Shown here one piece after another: positions 16,327-17,229 of a stretch of DNA of 17,229 nt. How positions within the stretch are numbered: the first letter of the stretch is position 1; every line of letters begins with the position of its first letter. The DNA is taken from assembly GCA_041493035.1 (NCBI GenBank), contig JBGPYB010000101.1, forward strand, positions 1 to 17,229, written 5' to 3'. The translations under genes were made by a program, and so were the position numbers. The notes under the pieces were generated by a model. That model was given only the letters and a program-made list of their open reading frames with translations, was not told the DNA's origin and did not search any database. The stretch is from JBGPYB01 sp041493035. GTDB lineage: Bacteria > Acidobacteriota > Vicinamibacteria > Fen-336.

Positions 16327-16334
16327 AGTATAAT
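16327..16334. promoter_or_regulatory. Overlapping divergent -10 elements (bidirectional promoter)
   Basis: In the 27-base gap between the divergent start codons, the + strand has a perfect TATAAT at 16329-16334 and the minus strand has TATACT at 16332-16327. Predicted start sites fall near 16341 for selA (ATG at 16347) and near 16320 for the operon (ATG at 16319), giving almost no leader on either side. This is an AT-rich island in GC-rich sequence. No convincing -35 hexamer is visible for either direction. Confidence 0.5.
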
Positions 16335-16346
16335 CCAATCTTCAAC

Positions 16347-17229
16347 ATGGCGTCCCCCCGCTCCACCGATGCCGACGCCCGCCGGCGCATCCCGTCGGTG
16401 GACCAGGTGATGCAGTCGGGGGCCTGCCGTGACCTCGAGACGCGCTTCGGTCGAGGCCCAGTCTTGAAGCACGTGCGTGCGATCCTGGCCGAGGCACGGG
16501 GTCTCGCCGCCGCCGGAGCGGAAGCGGCGGCGCCCGTTCTCGGGGAACTCGCGGCGACCCTCGAACGCCGCCTGGAGGCGGCCTCCGCGCCCTCGCTCGT
16601 CCGGGTCATCAACGCGACGGGCGTGATCGTCCACACGAATCTGGGCCGGGCTCCCCTCTCGGCGGAAGCGGCGGCTCGAGTGGCGGCGATCGCCCGTTCC
16701 TACTCGAACCTCGAGTATGACCTCGCGACGGGCGAACGGGGCGACCGCGAGGTGCATGTGGAATCACGGCTGGCCGGGCTCCTCGGCTCCGAGGCGACGG
16801 CCGTGGTCAACAACTGTGCCGCCGCGGTGCTCCTGGCCGTCAACACGTTCGCCGAGGGACGCGAGGTTCTGGTCAGCCGCGGCGAGTTGGTCGAGATCGG
16901 CGGTTCCTTTCGCATCCCCGAGATCCTGCGGAAAGGCGGGGGGCGCCTCCGCGAAGTTGGGACGACCAACAAGACGCGGCTCGCCGATTACCGAGCCGCC
17001 CTCTCGCCCGAAACCGGCCTCATCCTGAAGGTGCACCGCAGCAACTTCGACATCGTCGGCTTCACCGAGACGCCGGGTCGCGAAGAGCTTGCGGATCTGG
17101 CCCGGTCGGCCGGAGTGCCTCTGGTCGAGGACCTGGGGAGCGGTCTCTTGGAAGCCCCCCATCCGCTGCTGGCCCAGGAGCCCACCGTGACCGACGCCTT
17201 GGCTGCCGGCGTCGACGTCGTGGCGTTCA
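16347..17229 (+). CDS. selA: L-seryl-tRNA(Sec) selenium transferase (3' partial)
   Basis: SelA is a PLP enzyme that converts seryl-tRNA(Sec) to selenocysteinyl-tRNA(Sec) using selenophosphate. The 294 visible residues carry the family signatures: RRIPSVDQ (13-20), VINATGVIVHTNLGRAPLS (87-105), YSNLEYDLATGERGDR (119-134), VNNCAAAVLL (154-163), LVSRGELVEIGGSFRIPEI (175-193), VGTTNKTRLADY (204-215), KVHRSNFDIVGFTE (228-241) and VEDLGSG (260-266). The window ends before the PLP lysine motif, which is expected soon after VVAF; full-length SelA is about 460 aa. The ATG at 16347 fits the conserved N-terminus. No Shine-Dalgarno is present, and a TATAAT only 12 bases upstream suggests a near-leaderless mRNA. 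selB is the usual downstream neighbour. Confidence 0.96.
   Translation, partial: MASPRSTDADARRRIPSVDQVMQSGACRDLETRFGRGPVLKHVRAILAEARGLAAAGAEAAAPVLGELAATLERRLEAASAPSLVRVINATGVIVHTNLGRAPLSAEAAARVAAIARSYSNLEYDLATGERGDREVHVESRLAGLLGSEATAVVNNCAAAVLLAVNTFAEGREVLVSRGELVEIGGSFRIPEILRKGGGRLREVGTTNKTRLADYRAALSPETGLILKVHRSNFDIVGFTETPGREELADLARSAGVPLVEDLGSGLLEAPHPLLAQEPTVTDALAAGVDVVAF

Noticed and set aside
15908..16757. N-terminal extensions of the two unknown genes into the selA region
   Set aside because: Both frames stay open past 16319, but the extra sequence is antisense to the conserved SelA N-terminus or overlaps the other gene, and has no protein-like character. ATG 16319 and GTG 15907 are better starts.

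Overview
The window comes from a GC-rich bacterial genome. A selenocysteine synthase gene (selA), purH, a queD-type gene, a D-aminoacylase-like amidohydrolase and a giant Calx-beta repeat protein suggest an uncultured environmental Gram-negative lineage of the Acidobacteriota, Myxococcota or Methylomirabilota/Rokubacteria type. That placement is inference from gene content only. No rRNA or tRNA gene is visible, and no gap without a gene exceeds about 120 bases.

Left part (1-9851, + strand): a giant Calx-beta protein, cut at its 5' end, is followed by two kinase-like P-loop proteins, one resembling thymidylate kinase and one resembling HPr kinase. The Calx-beta protein is the most striking object. 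After one partial and one complete lead-in domain, the rest is exactly three tandem copies of a seven-domain block (types A-B-C-D-E-F-G, about 2.43-2.47 kb each). It stops at the end of the last domain with no visible anchor or sorting tail. The thymidylate-kinase-like and HPr-kinase-like genes share one reading frame, separated by a single TGA and 11 codons.

A 117-bp convergent gap (9852-9968) separates these genes from a dense minus-strand gene series, read from 16319 down to 9969. In transcription order it holds a 135-aa unknown protein, a 197-aa protein resembling the MXAN_5187 C-terminal family, a 256-aa exported unknown protein, PurH, an exported D-aminoacylase-family protein, an NAD-dependent epimerase/dehydratase and a QueD/PTPS-family protein. 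Gaps are mostly 4-33 bases, and one pair overlaps as ATGA, so an operon is likely. The enzymes do not form one pathway: PurH makes IMP, QueD-type enzymes consume a GTP-derived pterin, and the others are peripheral.

Right end (16347-17229, + strand): selA, cut by the window edge, is divergent from the minus-strand operon. Only 27 bases separate the two start codons. They contain overlapping -10-like elements on the two strands, so a bidirectional promoter giving near-leaderless transcripts both ways is plausible.
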